From the NCBI GenBank assembly GCA_012931725.1, contig CM022944.1, positions 14,006,831 through 14,070,830 on the forward strand: a stretch of DNA of 64,000 nt, given 5' to 3'. A model generated the notes under the pieces. That model was not told the origin of the DNA, searched no databases, and saw nothing but the letters and a program-made list of their open reading frames with translations. Origin of the DNA: Litsea cubeba (Eukaryota > Streptophyta > Magnoliopsida > Laurales > Lauraceae). The translations under genes and the position numbers were made by a program. This document shows positions 46,961 to 58,074 of the stretch, piece by piece. Positions within the stretch are counted from its first letter, which is position 1. Each line of letters begins with the position of its first letter.

Positions 46961-47236
46961 CTGTAAGGGGATTCCGAACTGTGCAGGGGAGCCCACCTCG
47001 GCGGACGGACCACTCGGCTGTGCCAACACAGCTGGCCCCTCACAGGGGATAGGCGGGGCCCAGAGCCCTGCGCCTATTGTATACACTCGGGAGAGCTTGA
47101 CCCGTTCGAGGAGTCTCCCTTGTGCGTTTGTCCCGGGGTGGAGCGGATCACGTCCCCAGGGGCCTCCCCAGAATCGAACCCAAGACCTCTCACTTAAGAG
47201 ACTTGAATAAGCAGTTCTGGTACCACTTGAGCTAAT
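46961..47236 (-). mobile_element. tRNA-derived SINE, cut at its 5' end by element C
   Basis: On the minus strand an A box TTAGCTCAAGTGGTA (47235-47221) is followed about 35 bp later by a B box GGTTCGATTCT (about 47180-47170), the spacing of an internal Pol III promoter. About 200 bp of unrelated body follow, to ~46961. The head cannot fold as a full tRNA, so it is not a tRNA gene. Element C's 5' LTR begins directly at its head. No protein is encoded. Confidence 0.7.
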
Positions 47237-48124
47237 TGTGTGGGGGGATTTCCAGAACTCCAGGATTACGCTAATCACAGCCATCAGATGAGACTAAGCG
47301 TTCTCACGTGCCATCCGCGTGCCATCCACGTGGCATCAAACTCACCCCGGCTACCAGGACAGAGGCCTCAGCCGAAGTCAAGCAGCTCCGAGCCGCTAGC
47401 GCCGAGCTCGGCTACCCCATGTGCCCATCACGGCTGAGAGCTCCACCTCGGCTGAAGGAGCCGGGGCGAAAGCCGAAGCAAGAAAGAACCTCCACTTGCG
47501 CCCCTCATCCCCCACGTCATCAAGCACGTGGAGGAATAGGGGCGCGAGCTAGTGAGACAGATGCGACATCCAGCCGTTCACAATCTTCGCCAGATCCCTG
47601 ACAGGGCGGCATCCAGCGGCTGAAGCCACATCAGGGCAAGGCCCGAGGGCGGATCCGATGGTACCCCTACCGCCAAAGGCGCCCAACACGATCTGGCCCA
47701 ACAAGACGCGCAATTAATGCGATGTGGGCTGATCCGACTGGCATTAAATGCAAAGTGGGCTGGAATGGACCGCATTTATTACTTTGTGGGCTGATCATGA
47801 CTTCCCAGTCGAATCATGGGACCCACACCAAAATATCCTCCAAAGATACGACCCAAGCCTCTATAAATAGAGCTTCATATCACAAGCAAGGTACGCACAA
47901 TTCAACCCACAGAGCTGTTACTCTGCCTCTCTTCTTCCTCTCCTTCCATTGTTCCAGTTCACTCACTGACTTTGGCATCGGAGAGCCTTGCGCCGCCCAG
48001 GCCAGGGTCCTCTGACTGTTTGCTCTTCTCTTTCAGGCTTTCGGACGGTACCTAGTCATCACCACTTTGGATAAGTCCTCTAAGGCTCCCCAGTTATTGT
48101 GGGTCATTATTTTCTGCACCTACA
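47237..48124 (+). repeat. 5' LTR of element C
   Basis: TGTGTGGGGGGATTTCC...CTGCACCTACA. TATA-like CTATAAATAG at 47861-47870. Confidence 0.93.
47861..47870 (+). promoter_or_regulatory. LTR TATA box, element C
   Basis: CTATAAATAG in the 5' LTR, preserved at 59201-59210 in the 3' LTR and nearly so in element A. Likely start of sense transcription about 30 bp downstream. Confidence 0.65.
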
Positions 48125-48126
48125 AT

Positions 48127-48143
48127 TGGCGCCGTCTGTGGGA
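48127..48143 (+). other. Primer binding site, element C
   Basis: TGGCGCCGTCTGTGGGA, two bases after the LTR. Confidence 0.8.
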
Positions 48144-48206
48144 AAGTAATATCCCAACCTTCCCAACCTTTATCCCAACCTTCTCAACCTCAATCTCCCA
48201 GAAATC

Positions 48207-49517
48207 ATGCCTCCGAAAGCTAGGAAGGGCGGAGAATCCTCGAGAGCAGCGCTCGAGTTGCCAGCACCGTCGACGGACGTCCCTCCTCAGGGGCGGTCCC
48301 GAACGGTGCATGGCGCATCTGCAGGCGAGGGCCGCTTAGGCTCGCAGCTCTATGTCGAGGTCCCCCTCCAAGAGGGACTCGAGGCCTCACTCTCAGCAGA
48401 CGAAGTCACGCCACCCCGACGCGACGAGCGTCGGCATGAGCGTCCTCACAAAGATAAAGCCATTGCCGTGGAAGAGACGCGTCGAGTTCAACCTCCTGCC
48501 GCTGGAGGAGATGCTGCAGCTCAAAATGCTCTCCTCCAGAAGCAGGAGCGGTTAATCCGCGAGCTCCAACAGCAGCTGAGAGCAGCGCAAACTGCCTCGT
48601 TGAGACATGTCTCTAATCCTCAGGGACAGAAGAGGGATGCCCCGAGCGGGGCAGCCCAGCCTCCTCGTGAGGATCTGAGAAACCATCTGGACCACAAGCG
48701 GAGCCAGATCCATGATGAAGGCTCAAGCAACAGCCGAAGTCATCATAGCCGTGATGGCCGAGCCCATAGCCATCGCAGCCCGAACCACTCCAAGCGGAAG
48801 CCAAGAGCGCAGACTCCGAAGAAGGACGACGAGCAGGAGCGATTTGACAAACGCGTCAGGTTTGCTCTTCAACACAACCTGGACGTGCGGGACCAGAAGC
48901 AGACCTGTGGCCACACCGATCTAGGGGCCTCGCCCTTCACGAGGGACATCGAGCTGACCCCCTTGCCCAAAAGGTTCTCTGTCCCGCGGTTCGTCCCCTA
49001 CGACGGACTGTCCGATCCATCCGCTCACCTCCGTCACTTCTCCCAGAAGATGTCCATCTGGGGAAACGAGGGCCACCTCAACTGCAAGATCTTCTCCTCC
49101 AGTTTGGGTGACCTCCCTCTTAGGTGGTTCTGCGCCCTCCCAGAGAAGTCAATTTCAAGTTGGAAGGAGCTCCAGCTCTCCTTCCTAAAGAAGTTCCAAG
49201 CTTACAGCGCCGTCCCCAAGAAAGAAGGGGACCTTCTCGCCCTGAGAATGAAGCAGTGTGAGAGCCTCGCCAAGTTCGCCCGACGATTCTGGGCGATTTA
49301 CAGCCAGATCGAGAGCACAAGGGAGGAAATAGCAATCTACGCCTTCCAACATGCCCTGATCCCCGGCCACAACCTCCGGAAGGACTTGGCCGGAGACCCC
49401 CCAGAATCCATCCCAGCGCTAATGTCCCAGATAAAGCGCTTTGTCGCCCGGGAGGAAGATGAAATCCAGGCCCGGGAAGAGGACGAGAGACCGGAGCCCG
49501 AGCAGAGGAGCTGCTAG
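48207..49517 (+). CDS. Element C gag, long open frame
   Basis: 436 codons from ATG 48207. The basic N-terminus is MPPKARKGGESSRAALELPA. A Gln-rich predicted coil follows (LLQKQERLIRELQQQLRAAQ), then a basic Arg/His/Ser stretch, then the capsid-type retrotransposon gag domain at about residues 270-410: VPRFVPYDGLSDPSAHLRHF, SQKMSIWGNEGHLNCKIFSS, LRMKQCESLAKFARRFWAIY, PALMSQIKRFVAREEDEIQA. It ends at TAG 49515. The same frame is open again beyond the stop and contains the Cys/His block, so the stop separates gag core from its tail and pol. It could be a mutation or, less likely, a readthrough site. Confidence 0.85.
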   Translation: MPPKARKGGESSRAALELPAPSTDVPPQGRSRTVHGASAGEGRLGSQLYVEVPLQEGLEASLSADEVTPPRRDERRHERPHKDKAIAVEETRRVQPPAAGGDAAAQNALLQKQERLIRELQQQLRAAQTASLRHVSNPQGQKRDAPSGAAQPPREDLRNHLDHKRSQIHDEGSSNSRSHHSRDGRAHSHRSPNHSKRKPRAQTPKKDDEQERFDKRVRFALQHNLDVRDQKQTCGHTDLGASPFTRDIELTPLPKRFSVPRFVPYDGLSDPSAHLRHFSQKMSIWGNEGHLNCKIFSSSLGDLPLRWFCALPEKSISSWKELQLSFLKKFQAYSAVPKKEGDLLALRMKQCESLAKFARRFWAIYSQIESTREEIAIYAFQHALIPGHNLRKDLAGDPPESIPALMSQIKRFVAREEDEIQAREEDERPEPEQRSC

Positions 49518-51338
49518 CCTCGGCAGAGAGGCGGGAGGTCCTTTCAGAAGCAGGAGCCCAAGCAGGCCTGGGCCGCCAGTTCGGCGAAGCCTACATCGTC
49601 CCGACCTGGGGGCACATGGAGACCCAGACCTCCCACCAGCGCCGGTCAGAGCGCCAACGTCGTCTTCAAAGAGCCGATATGCCGCATCCTGAACAAGATA
49701 AAGACCAAGCCGTTCTTCAAGTGGCCTCCGCCCTTGAGGAATGAGCCCACCTCTGGCAGCCGAAGCAATCTCTACTGCTCCTACCACAAAGGTAATGGGC
49801 ACAAGACCGAGGACTGCAAGTCTTTGAAGTGGTACCTGGAGAAGCTAGCCAGCGAAGGCCACATTCCAGAGTTCGTCAAGGCAGAAGATGCCGGCGGCAG
49901 CGAGGGCCGAGTTCACCAGAGCGCGGCTCGGGAGCCAGACAGTGAGGATTCCGAAAAGATCATCAACGTGATCCATCTGGCGTCCTCAGTTCCCTCTCCC
50001 TCGTCTCGTGAAGGCTCGCGGGCCCGCGCCGAGGCCAGGCGGGCATCGCACGGGAAGGAGGTGATGAAAGCCGAGCTCGCACCGGCATCCAAGAAAGCTC
50101 GCCGCAACCGACCCGCTATCTCGTTCTCAGATAAAGATCTAGAGGGAATCCAGCTCCCACACAACGACCCCCTGCTCCTCACAATGAAGCTGAGAGACTT
50201 CACCGTGAAGAGGATCCTCGTCGACTCCGGCAGCTCTTCCGAGGTCCTCTACTATGATTGCTTCAAGAAAATGAACCTCTCGGAAGCAGACCTCATGGAG
50301 GTCCGTGCACCCCCGCTAGGGCTGTCCACCACGCCAGTCTATCCCAAGGGTAGGATCACCCTGGAGACCCGAGTCGGCGGAGCCTCCGTGTTGGCCGACT
50401 TCCTGGTCGTGGACGCCCCTTCTCCCTACAACGTCATCTTGGGCAGAACGTGGCTCCACAAACTGGAAGCAGTCCCTTCTTCCCTCCACCAGAAGCTGAA
50501 GTTCGTCCTCGAAAACAAGGAGGGCAAAATGGAAGTGGTCACGGTGGAGGGAGATCTGCAGCAGGCCAGGCAGTGCATGCTGGCCGCGGTCCCCGCAGTG
50601 AAAGAGTCGGAGCGCGTCAACCTCGCCGAATTCGAGAAAAGCCTAGATGAAATCGGCCGAGACCCCGAGAAGAAAAGCATTGAGGACCTGGCCGAGGTCA
50701 GGCTAGACTCGGCAGACCCAGATAGGTTCTTCCTGATCGGCACCCAGCTGCCCGACGAAGAGAGAGCCGAGCTCTCAAGGTTCCTGATGCAGAACGTCGA
50801 CATCTTTGCTTGGAGCCCAAGTGAAATGCCTGGGGTCGACCCCGAGGTCATGTGCCACAAGCTGAATGTGGACCCCGGCCACAAGCCAGTAGTGCAGAGG
50901 GCCCGAAGGACAGGTCTGCAGCAGACAGACGCGGTCGTCGAAGAGGTCGACAACCTGCTGAAGGCAGGAGCCATCCGGGAAGTCCAGTACCCGGTCTGGC
51001 TGGCTAATACGGTGGTGGTCAAGAAGAACACTGGTAAATGGAGGGTGTGCGTGGACTTCACGGACTTGAATAGGGCCTGCCCTAAAGATAGTTTCCCCCT
51101 TCCAAAGATTGACCAACTAATCGACGCCACCGCTGGTCACGACCGAATGAGCTTCCTCGACGCCTACAGAGGCTACCACCAGATTCCACTTCACGAGCCT
51201 GACGAGGAGAAAACGTCATTCATAACCCCTCGCGGCACTTACTGCTACAAGGTGATGCCCTTTGGGCTGAAGAACGCGGGGGCGACCTATCAGCGCCTTG
51301 TGACAAAGATGTTCAGGCTCAGCTCGGCCGAACGGTAG
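49518..51338 (+). pseudogene. Element C gag tail, protease and RT (first part)
   Basis: In frame with gag after the stop. It includes the knuckle-like CSYHKGNGHKTEDC, the protease VDSGSSSEVLYYDCF and APSPYNVILGRTWLHKLE, then RT blocks RVCVDFTDLNRACPKDSFPL, SFLDAYRGYHQIPLHEPDEE and KVMPFGLKNAGATYQRLV. It ends at 51338 because one C is missing near 51313 compared with element A (ttcaggctc against ttccaggctc). The 1.8-kb frame is otherwise open. Confidence 0.9.
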
Positions 51339-51340
51339 AG

Positions 51341-51772
51341 GTGTACATCGACGACATGGTCGTCAAATCAGTGCACTCCAGCGACCACCTGGCGGATCTC
51401 GGCCAAGTCTTCGACTTCCTTCGCGCGTACAAGCTCAAGCTAAATGCTTCCAAGTGCGCCTTCGGCGTAGCCTCTAGCAAGTTCCTCGGCAGCTTGGTAA
51501 CGCGGAGGGGGATAGAGGCCAATCCAGACCAGATCACCGCGATCCAGGGCATTCTGAGCCCCTCTACCATGAAAGAAGTCCAGAAGCTCATAGGAATGGC
51601 TGCAGCACTCAATCGCTTCATCAGCCGGTCATCAGATAAGTGCAGGCCTTTCTTTCAGCTTCTAAAGAAAAATTTAAAATTCCAGTGGACTCCTGAGTAC
51701 GACCAAGCATTGGCCGCGCTCAAAACCTATTTGATGTCACCACCCTTGCTTTCCACCCCAACGCCGGCATAG
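51341..51772 (+). pseudogene. Element C RT, catalytic part
   Basis: The shifted frame starts at the catalytic YIDDMVVKS, continues TRRGIEANPDQITAIQGILS and KLIGMAAALNRFISRSSDKC, and reaches LKTYLMSPPLLSTPT. There it jumps to the second RNase H, because about 515 bp present in element A (roughly 36748-37262) are missing. Confidence 0.9.
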
Positions 51773-53112
51773 TCCTCTAATCGCCAGAGGGTCTGGTCAT
51801 AGAGCAGGCTTTCACCCTGGACTTCAAAGCAACAAACAATGAGGTAGAGTATGAAGCACTAATAGCAGGACTGAACAGCGCCCAGATCCTCGGAGCCCAG
51901 CACCTGGTGATCTTCAGCGATTCTCAACTAGTAACTAGCCAACTCGCTGGAGATTACCAGGCCAGGGTCGACAGGATGGCGGCCTACTTAGCCCTTGCGA
52001 AAAAGCTGCTGTCTCATTTCCAGAAAGCCGAGGTCAGGCAAATATCCCGAGATACCAACATGCACGCAGATGCGCTTGCAAACCTGGCCTCTGCCGTCGA
52101 AGCAGGGAAGAAAAGGACCGTCAAGGTTGGGTCAATATCAAGGTCAAGCTTAGAACTCCATTCATCTCGGCTTGTCCTCTGTGCTAACCTCAGCCCAAGC
52201 TGGATGGATCCAATCGTCGCCTACTTGAAGGACGACCAGCTCCCTGAGGACAAGACTGAAGCCCACCCGATCAGACTCAAGGCAGCTCGATTCTGGCTCT
52301 CTCCCGAAGGCAAACTCTATAGGAAATCCTTCACAGGTCCATACCTCCAATGCGTCCACCCGAGCAAAGTGGACGACTTCCTGTATGAGATCCACGAAGG
52401 AATCTGCGGCAGTCACATAGGCGGTCGATCACTGGCCTACAGAGCAATAAGCCAGGGTTACTGGTGGCCCTACATGCAGAAGGACGCGCAGGTTTACGCC
52501 AGGAAATGCGAGAAGTGCCAGAAGTTCTCCCACTCCCTCCATCAGCCAGCGCAAGATCTGAGTCCCCTCTCTAGTCCATGGCCCTTCGCTCAATGGGACC
52601 TGGACATTGTGGGGCCTCTCCACCGAGCTCCAGGGAACAAGAGATGGCTGATAGTCGCTACAGACTACTTCACGAAATGGATAGAAGCTGAACCGTTGTC
52701 CTCCATCACGGACAGGGACTCCAGGAACTTCGTTTGGAAAAACATCCTAACGAGGTTCGGCATCCCCAGGACCCTGATTCCAGACAACGGGACCCAGTTC
52801 GACTCCAAATCCTTCAAAGACTTCTGCCAAGAACACGGCATCAGGAACCATTACTCCACTCCGGCATATCCGCAGAGTAATGGCCAGGCAGAAATCTCTA
52901 ACAAAGTGATCCTGGACGGTCTTAAGAAGCGACTGGACAAGGCAAAGGGAAGATGGACAGAGGAGCTTCCGAGCGTGCTGTGGGCATACAGAACAAAGGA
53001 GGTCCACCTCGGCGACACCTTTCTCTCTGGCCTACGGGATGGAGGTGGTCATTCCTTTAGAAATCGGCCTTCCCACCCTGAGGACAGAGCTGGTCGACCA
53101 AGGCCGAAATGA
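51773..53112 (+). pseudogene. Element C second RNase H and integrase
   Basis: It begins mid-domain (GIVL, a stop, SPEGLVIEQ) with TNNEVEYEALIAGLNSAQIL and IFSDSQLVTSQLAGDYQA of the archaeal-type RNase H; its first Asp (VDGSS) was lost with the deletion. The integrase follows: zinc part HIGGRSLAYRAISQGYWWP and CEKCQKFSH, core DLDIVGPLHRAPG, PDNGTQFDSKSFKDF and NGQAEISNKVILDGL with D, D and E in place. The frame shifts at about 52995 (AYRTKE). Confidence 0.9.
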
Positions 53113-53416
53113 GACGAACCTGGCAATGGAGTTGGAGCTGGCAGACGAGCGCCGAGAAGCAGCAGCCCTGCGACTGACCGATTATCAGTAGCGGTTAGCC
53201 AGGGCATACAATCAAAATGTCAAAGAAAGAAGATTCTCCGTGGGAGAGCTGGTTCTAAAGAAGACCCTGCCAGCTGACAAAGACCCAAACGAAGGGAAGC
53301 TGGCCCCGAACTGGCATGGCCCGTTCAGGGTAGTCTCACTGGCAGGAAAATCAGCCTACAAGCTCGAAGACTTAGAGGGCAAGCCACTGCCGAGACCGTG
53401 GAATGCATCCCACTGA
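52995..53416 (+). pseudogene. Element C integrase C-terminus
   Basis: In the shifted frame: RRSTSATPFSLAYGMEVVIP, LEIGLPTLRTELVDQGRNET, a stop in YQ-stop-RLARAYNQNVKERRFSVG, then ELVLKKTLPADKDPNEGKLA and WHGPFRVVSLAGKSAYKLED, ending in NASH and a stop. This is the usual Tat-type integrase tail without a chromodomain. Confidence 0.85.
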
Positions 53417-53520
53417 AAGAAATTCTATTTCTAAAGATGTAATGAATCTCAGAATCAATGAAAGCAGCTTTCGCCATGTCATCAATCTGTCATCTCTTTT
53501 TGACTGACTCCGGCAGCTCT

Positions 53521-54204
53521 GGGTCTACCGCCCTGGAAAAGGCCTCGAGTTCGAACACTCGGCCGCTTCCTAAAGTCCAGGTTTTACCCCACTCAAGGGT
53601 CTACCGCCCTGGAAAAGGCCTCGAGTTCGAACACTCGGCCGCTTCCTAAAGTCCGGGTTTTACCCCACTCAAGGGTCTAGCGCCCTGGAAAAGGCTTCGA
53701 GTTCGAACACTCGGCCGCTTCCTAAAGTCTGGGTTTTACCCCACTCAAGGGTCTACCACCCTGGAAAAGGCTTCGAGTTCCTACACTCAGTCGTTTCCTA
53801 AAGTCCGGGTTTTACCCCACTCAAGGGTCTACCGCCCTGGAAAAGGCTTCGAGTTCCTACACTCAGTCGTTTCCTAAAGTCCGGGTTTTACCCCACTCAA
53901 GGGTCTACCGCCCTGGAAAAGGCGTCGAGTTCCTACACTCAGTCGTTTCCTAAAGTCCGAGTTTTACCCCACTCAAGGGTCTACCGCCCTGGAAAAGGCT
54001 TCGAGTTCCTACACTCAATCGTTTCCTAAAGTCCGGGTTTTACCCCACTCAAGGGTCTACCGCCCTGGAAAAGGCCTCGAGTTCCTACACTCAGTCGCTT
54101 CCTAAAGTCTGGGTTTTACCCCACTCAAGGGTCTACCGCCCTGGAAAAGGCCTCGAGTTCGAACACTCGGCCGTTTCCTAAAGTCCGGGTTTATACACCC
54201 CTCA
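53521..54204. repeat. 76-bp tandem array, 9 copies
   Basis: The unit starts GGGTCTACCGCCCTGGAAAA at 53521, 53597, 53673, 53749, 53825, 53901, 53977, 54053 and 54129, exactly 76 bp apart. The middle of the unit has two versions: TTCGAACACTCGGCCG in copies 1-3 and 9, and TTCCTACACTCAGTCG in copies 4-8. It lies just after pol, in the 3' untranslated region. Such arrays in Tat/Ogre-type elements are known seeds of satellite DNA. Confidence 0.93.
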
Positions 54205-55583
54205 AACACCGTTGCCGAACTCATGCTCACATAGCCGAGACCAGCGGGATTCTGGTTCCACTTCGGCGTAAGCAGTTCATCTCGGCCAAAGCTAGCCATT
54301 TCGGCCAAGGTCAGTTTTAAGGAAAGAAAGAGCTGAGCAAGCACTGAAGCGCAAAAAAGCAGCACAAAAACATAAGTGTTCCAAAACAGTGCAAGGAAAG
54401 TAAAAAAGAATGCAAAAGCGCTGTACACAGTTTGAGTGATCACAAAACTCTTCCTTTTTATTCATTGCAAACTGCTTCATTACAAAGGTTACAGAAAAGA
54501 AAACAAAGTACAGAAAGGAGGATCGCAGTCCCCTAAAAACAGAGAATAAAGTGAAAGCTGGGAGACTCTGATCTTCACCGACTCTTCAAGCTGCAGGCTC
54601 GAAGACGCCGGATCGTTGCCTGGAGGTTCTGAGGGATCCTGAATTTCACAGAGCTCTATAATACGCTTTGGTTGGTCAGACCAAAGCATTCAGGATCCCC
54701 TCCAGTTCGGAGGCCCTGGACCTCGCTGAGCTCTTCAACACCCTCCGGTCAGTGAGACCAAAGTTTGAAGAACCCCCAGGTCCAGCGGGGCCTCAATCCC
54801 ACCCTTAGCTCGGCGATCCTGATACACCGCAGGGGGCTCACGGGGAGCGCGATGTCACCCAGGACCCTGCAGGACCGCCAGACGCAGAGGGCGCCACCAT
54901 CCCACAGTTGCAGAAGACTCCCCTGCAATCGGACCAGGGACGGTTGGCCATGAACCCGCGTTCAGAGAGCGCGTGGTCCACGGGGAATTCCTTCAGAGAG
55001 CGCGCAGACCACGATAGGCTTCCCCCCTTGGAGAAAGCCGTCCACAGGCGCAGGGGTTCCCCCCGGATCAAATGCTTCTAAACGTCCACTGGACATGGCT
55101 CCTACGTCTATGTGAATTTAACTATCCTAATTCCTTTTCTTTTCTTCTCCCATGGCGAGCCTACCACCTCTACTTATAGGAAGAAGAAGGGCTCAGTCTC
55201 CGAAGGGAGTTATGGGGCGAAGTCTCCCATGCGTTACATGGGACGCACGTCTTCCTGTCTGTTGACCAGCGATCCCTATGGCGCCACGTGGAGACGTCCG
55301 CCCGTTTCCCTCATCGGCCGTATCACCATGCTTACTGCTATTTATGGTCTCCAGAATACGGAGAATCGGCACAGACAGCTATGAAGACCGTTCGACTCTC
55401 TCTACCTCGAGGGTCACGCATCACAGTAAAGGCATTCAATACCATTCAAAATCACATCCAGAAGAGAAAAATGCAGAGAAAAATGCACAAGTAAAGAAGC
55501 CCGTCTTTCAGTAATAGCAAAGAGTATTACAGGGCTGGAAAAGCATTACATATAAAAGGCCAAGAGAGGTAAAAGAAGCAAGG
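54205..55583. other. Element C spacer between tandem array and antisense gene
   Basis: No recognisable protein. It holds the probable 3' end of the antisense transcript. Short duplicated words occur (CAGAGAGCGCG; two copies of GGTCAG...GACCAAAG near 54673 and 54747). Confidence 0.45.
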
Positions 55584-58074
55584 TTACTGTGGCTTCGACG
55601 ACTCCACCAGGTCGATCACCGTATCTGCTGGACCAACAGCATCGGCCTCGACCGTGACCTTGCTTGGAGCATCGCCGGCAGAAGGGGCTTTGACCGGTAC
55701 CTCACCTGAAGCGGGGGCAGAAGAGGCTTTGCCTTGTGGCGCGGCCGAAGCATCGCTGGCGACCGGGGCATCGCTCGGGGCCGGGGCAACTAGAGCGGCA
55801 TCTGGAGCAGGAACGACTGCAGGAGCTTCGACTGGGGCACTTTCAGCTGCAGGAGCGGGGCTCGGCTCAGGAGCCGGGTCCGAATACTTCGGCAAGTCCC
55901 GGTAGACGGGGTGGTCTTCGGGAACCCCCGCACGCCTCAGTGCGGCCAAGCATCCTTCCGCGAACAGAATGGAGGTGATCTCCTCCACCTGCTTCTCAAA
56001 CAGCTCTGTGGCGTGGTCCACCCCATTCTGGAAAGCAGATTGGGCCTCGGACAGAAGAGAAGCCTTCTCCTTTTCCAGCTCGGCATTCGCCGTCTTCAGC
56101 TTCTCTCTTTCAGCGCGCCCGGCCAGCACTTCCCCACGCAACCTCGTCCCCTCAGCCGCCGATTCAGACCTTGATCTGGCCAGCTCCGACTCCAGCTCGG
56201 CGGTCCTCTTGTTCTTCGCCCAGACCTCGCCTTTCAGGTGATTAGCTCTCGACGTGAGTTCGGCAACATCAGCCAGAGCCGACGCCAGCCGAGCAGTCTC
56301 TTCAGCGCTAGTCTTCTTCAGGCCCTCCATTCCCTTCTTCAACTCTTCTAGCTCCTTCTTCAGCCTTTCCCTCTCAGACTCCAGCTGAGTGACCCTCGCG
56401 GCGTTCCTGTCACTCCTCCCCACCACAGTCAGGAGCCTTTGCACGTTCTGCAAAGGGAAAAAGAGAATCAAACAGGCGCAGTCGAGCTAAAACACTTGAA
56501 GAAGAAGCGCTGAAAACACTTACCAAAAGGTTAGCCTGGATCGCCGAGACCATCAGGCTTTCGTTATCGAACTTCTCGTGCATCTCCATGTCTCGCGGCA
56601 GAGCGCAGACCTTAGCGAGAGCTCCGATGACGTCGGCGTTCCCCATCAACCGGTCCTCGACGTTCAGAGGCTTACCGGGTTGCGTCTCCATCCTCGGTCT
56701 CCATTGCGCTGGGGCAGTTCGAGGTCCGGAAGCCGATCCGGACCCTTGCCCTACCGAGATGGTGAGCTCGCGGGTCGCCCCGCCGGTCGACTTGCTGGCC
56801 GGCGCATTTTTCTCAGCCGGAGCCTTGACTCCGAGGGCCCGCACAGGAGTTTTGCCCTTCAGAGGCTGTTCAGCCCCCGAGTCCTTCTCCCCCACCTTGG
56901 ACTTCTTCCTGGGTGGGGACCCCTCCCTCGGGCGCTCCGGCGAGCGTCGCCGCACTCCCTCGCTCGGAGCAGGAGCAGGAGCAGGAGCAGAAGTGGCGCC
57001 AGCACCCCCCGAGCCCGAAGCTGCGCGGGTACTGGCAGATGATGGCGTCGCAGAAGAGGAAGACCCCCGCCTGAACTTGGCCGCCAGATCCTTAACAACT
57101 GGTGCCCTCGAGCTTCCCTCCATACCTTCTTCCCGATCGGACAAATAAGCGACCACTATCTGCGTCAGGTTCGGCAACTCCGAACTAGAGGTGGACACCT
57201 CGGCGCCAGACGCAGCTCGGCTCGCAGCAGGGTCAGTCAAAGGGATCCCGGCAGGCACGGCAACGGAGACGGTAGGACGATCAGGGTGCGCCTCGTCCAC
57301 CTCGGCTACTCCGGTTCTCCTGTAATGGCCACGATACCTCGGCGTATACCCGAGCAGCTTCCAAGCCGACCTGGTCTCGTGCCCCTTGTATCTTTCTACC
57401 TTATTGATGTCGTCGACGTTCCTCCTCCAGCCATCACTTGCAGCTCGGCGTCGCCTTGCGCCTGCCTCTGCACAACAGACAATAAGAGTGTCAGCTCGGC
57501 ATCATCGAAATCAAGCAAAGCGAGTAAGAGAAAAGAAGCGGTGTTTACTTGGGACAGTCCCGGGGCGACGAGGGACCATCAGCCTCCTGCTCTCGCCAGC
57601 GCCGAACTCCCAGTCCCCCGACACACAGAAGAAAGTTTCCTCGGCATTCTTACTCGAATCCTCCAAGGCAAGGACGAAGCCTCTTCGCTGCAGCTTCACC
57701 CGGAGATAGTATTTCCCTTCCCTGGCCTTGCAGATATTGTAGGTGTCCTCGATATCATGGACACCCAAGTCGGTCCCCAAAATCTCATTCAGCTTCGCCG
57801 TGCCCATGATGACCTTATAGCCATTGGGCATCAGCTGGCACGGGGTAATGGACCAGGTACTGAGGCAGGCCCTAAGCAAGGGGTGCAGAGGAAATCTGAC
57901 CCCGCCCTCGATCACGGAGATCCGAGGGAACGGCATCCAGCTGCAGGACCAGCGCATCGTGGCGTAATCGACGGAGTCCGCCGGCTTGAGGAGGACTCCC
58001 TCCGGAATATTGAAAGCAGCCCTAAATCTGGCTATGCCCTCTTCAGTATCTAAATCAAACCGAGGGGTGCCCAT
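55584..58074 (-). CDS. Antisense three-exon gene of element C
   Basis: Minus strand, join of 58074-57549, 57467-56524 and 56447-55584; 2,334 nt, 777 residues plus TAA. Both introns have GT/AG ends (CCAA|gtaaac...tgtgcag|AGGC; CTTTTG|gtaagt...ttgcag|AACG) and the frame stays open across both joins. Residues 1-175 (MGTPRFDLDTEEGIARF ... GVRFPLHPLLRACLSTWSIT, QLMPNGYKVIMGTAKLNEIL) resemble the plant 'putative gypsy type transposon' family. About 230-400 is Ser/Ala/Pro-rich with a basic nuclear-signal-like PPRKKSKV. From about 490 runs a long coiled coil (RVTQLESERERLKKELEELK ...), then an Ala/Pro-rich tail. Antisense extra ORFs occur in Tat/Retand elements; function unknown. It is the only intact long gene in the element. 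Confidence 0.82.

Noticed and set aside
47165..47236. tRNA gene
   Set aside because: A and B boxes are present but no cloverleaf or acceptor stem can be formed; it continues into a SINE body.
50426..51130. 234-codon minus-strand frame
   Set aside because: Shadow of element C protease/RT; GC-rich codon bias keeps the opposite strand open.
53521..54204. Possible CRISPR-like array
   Set aside because: Units are contiguous 76-bp tandem copies without unique spacers, and the genome is a plant.
56578..57148. Plus-strand frames of 154 and 186 codons
   Set aside because: They are shadows of exon 2 of the antisense gene in GC-rich sequence.
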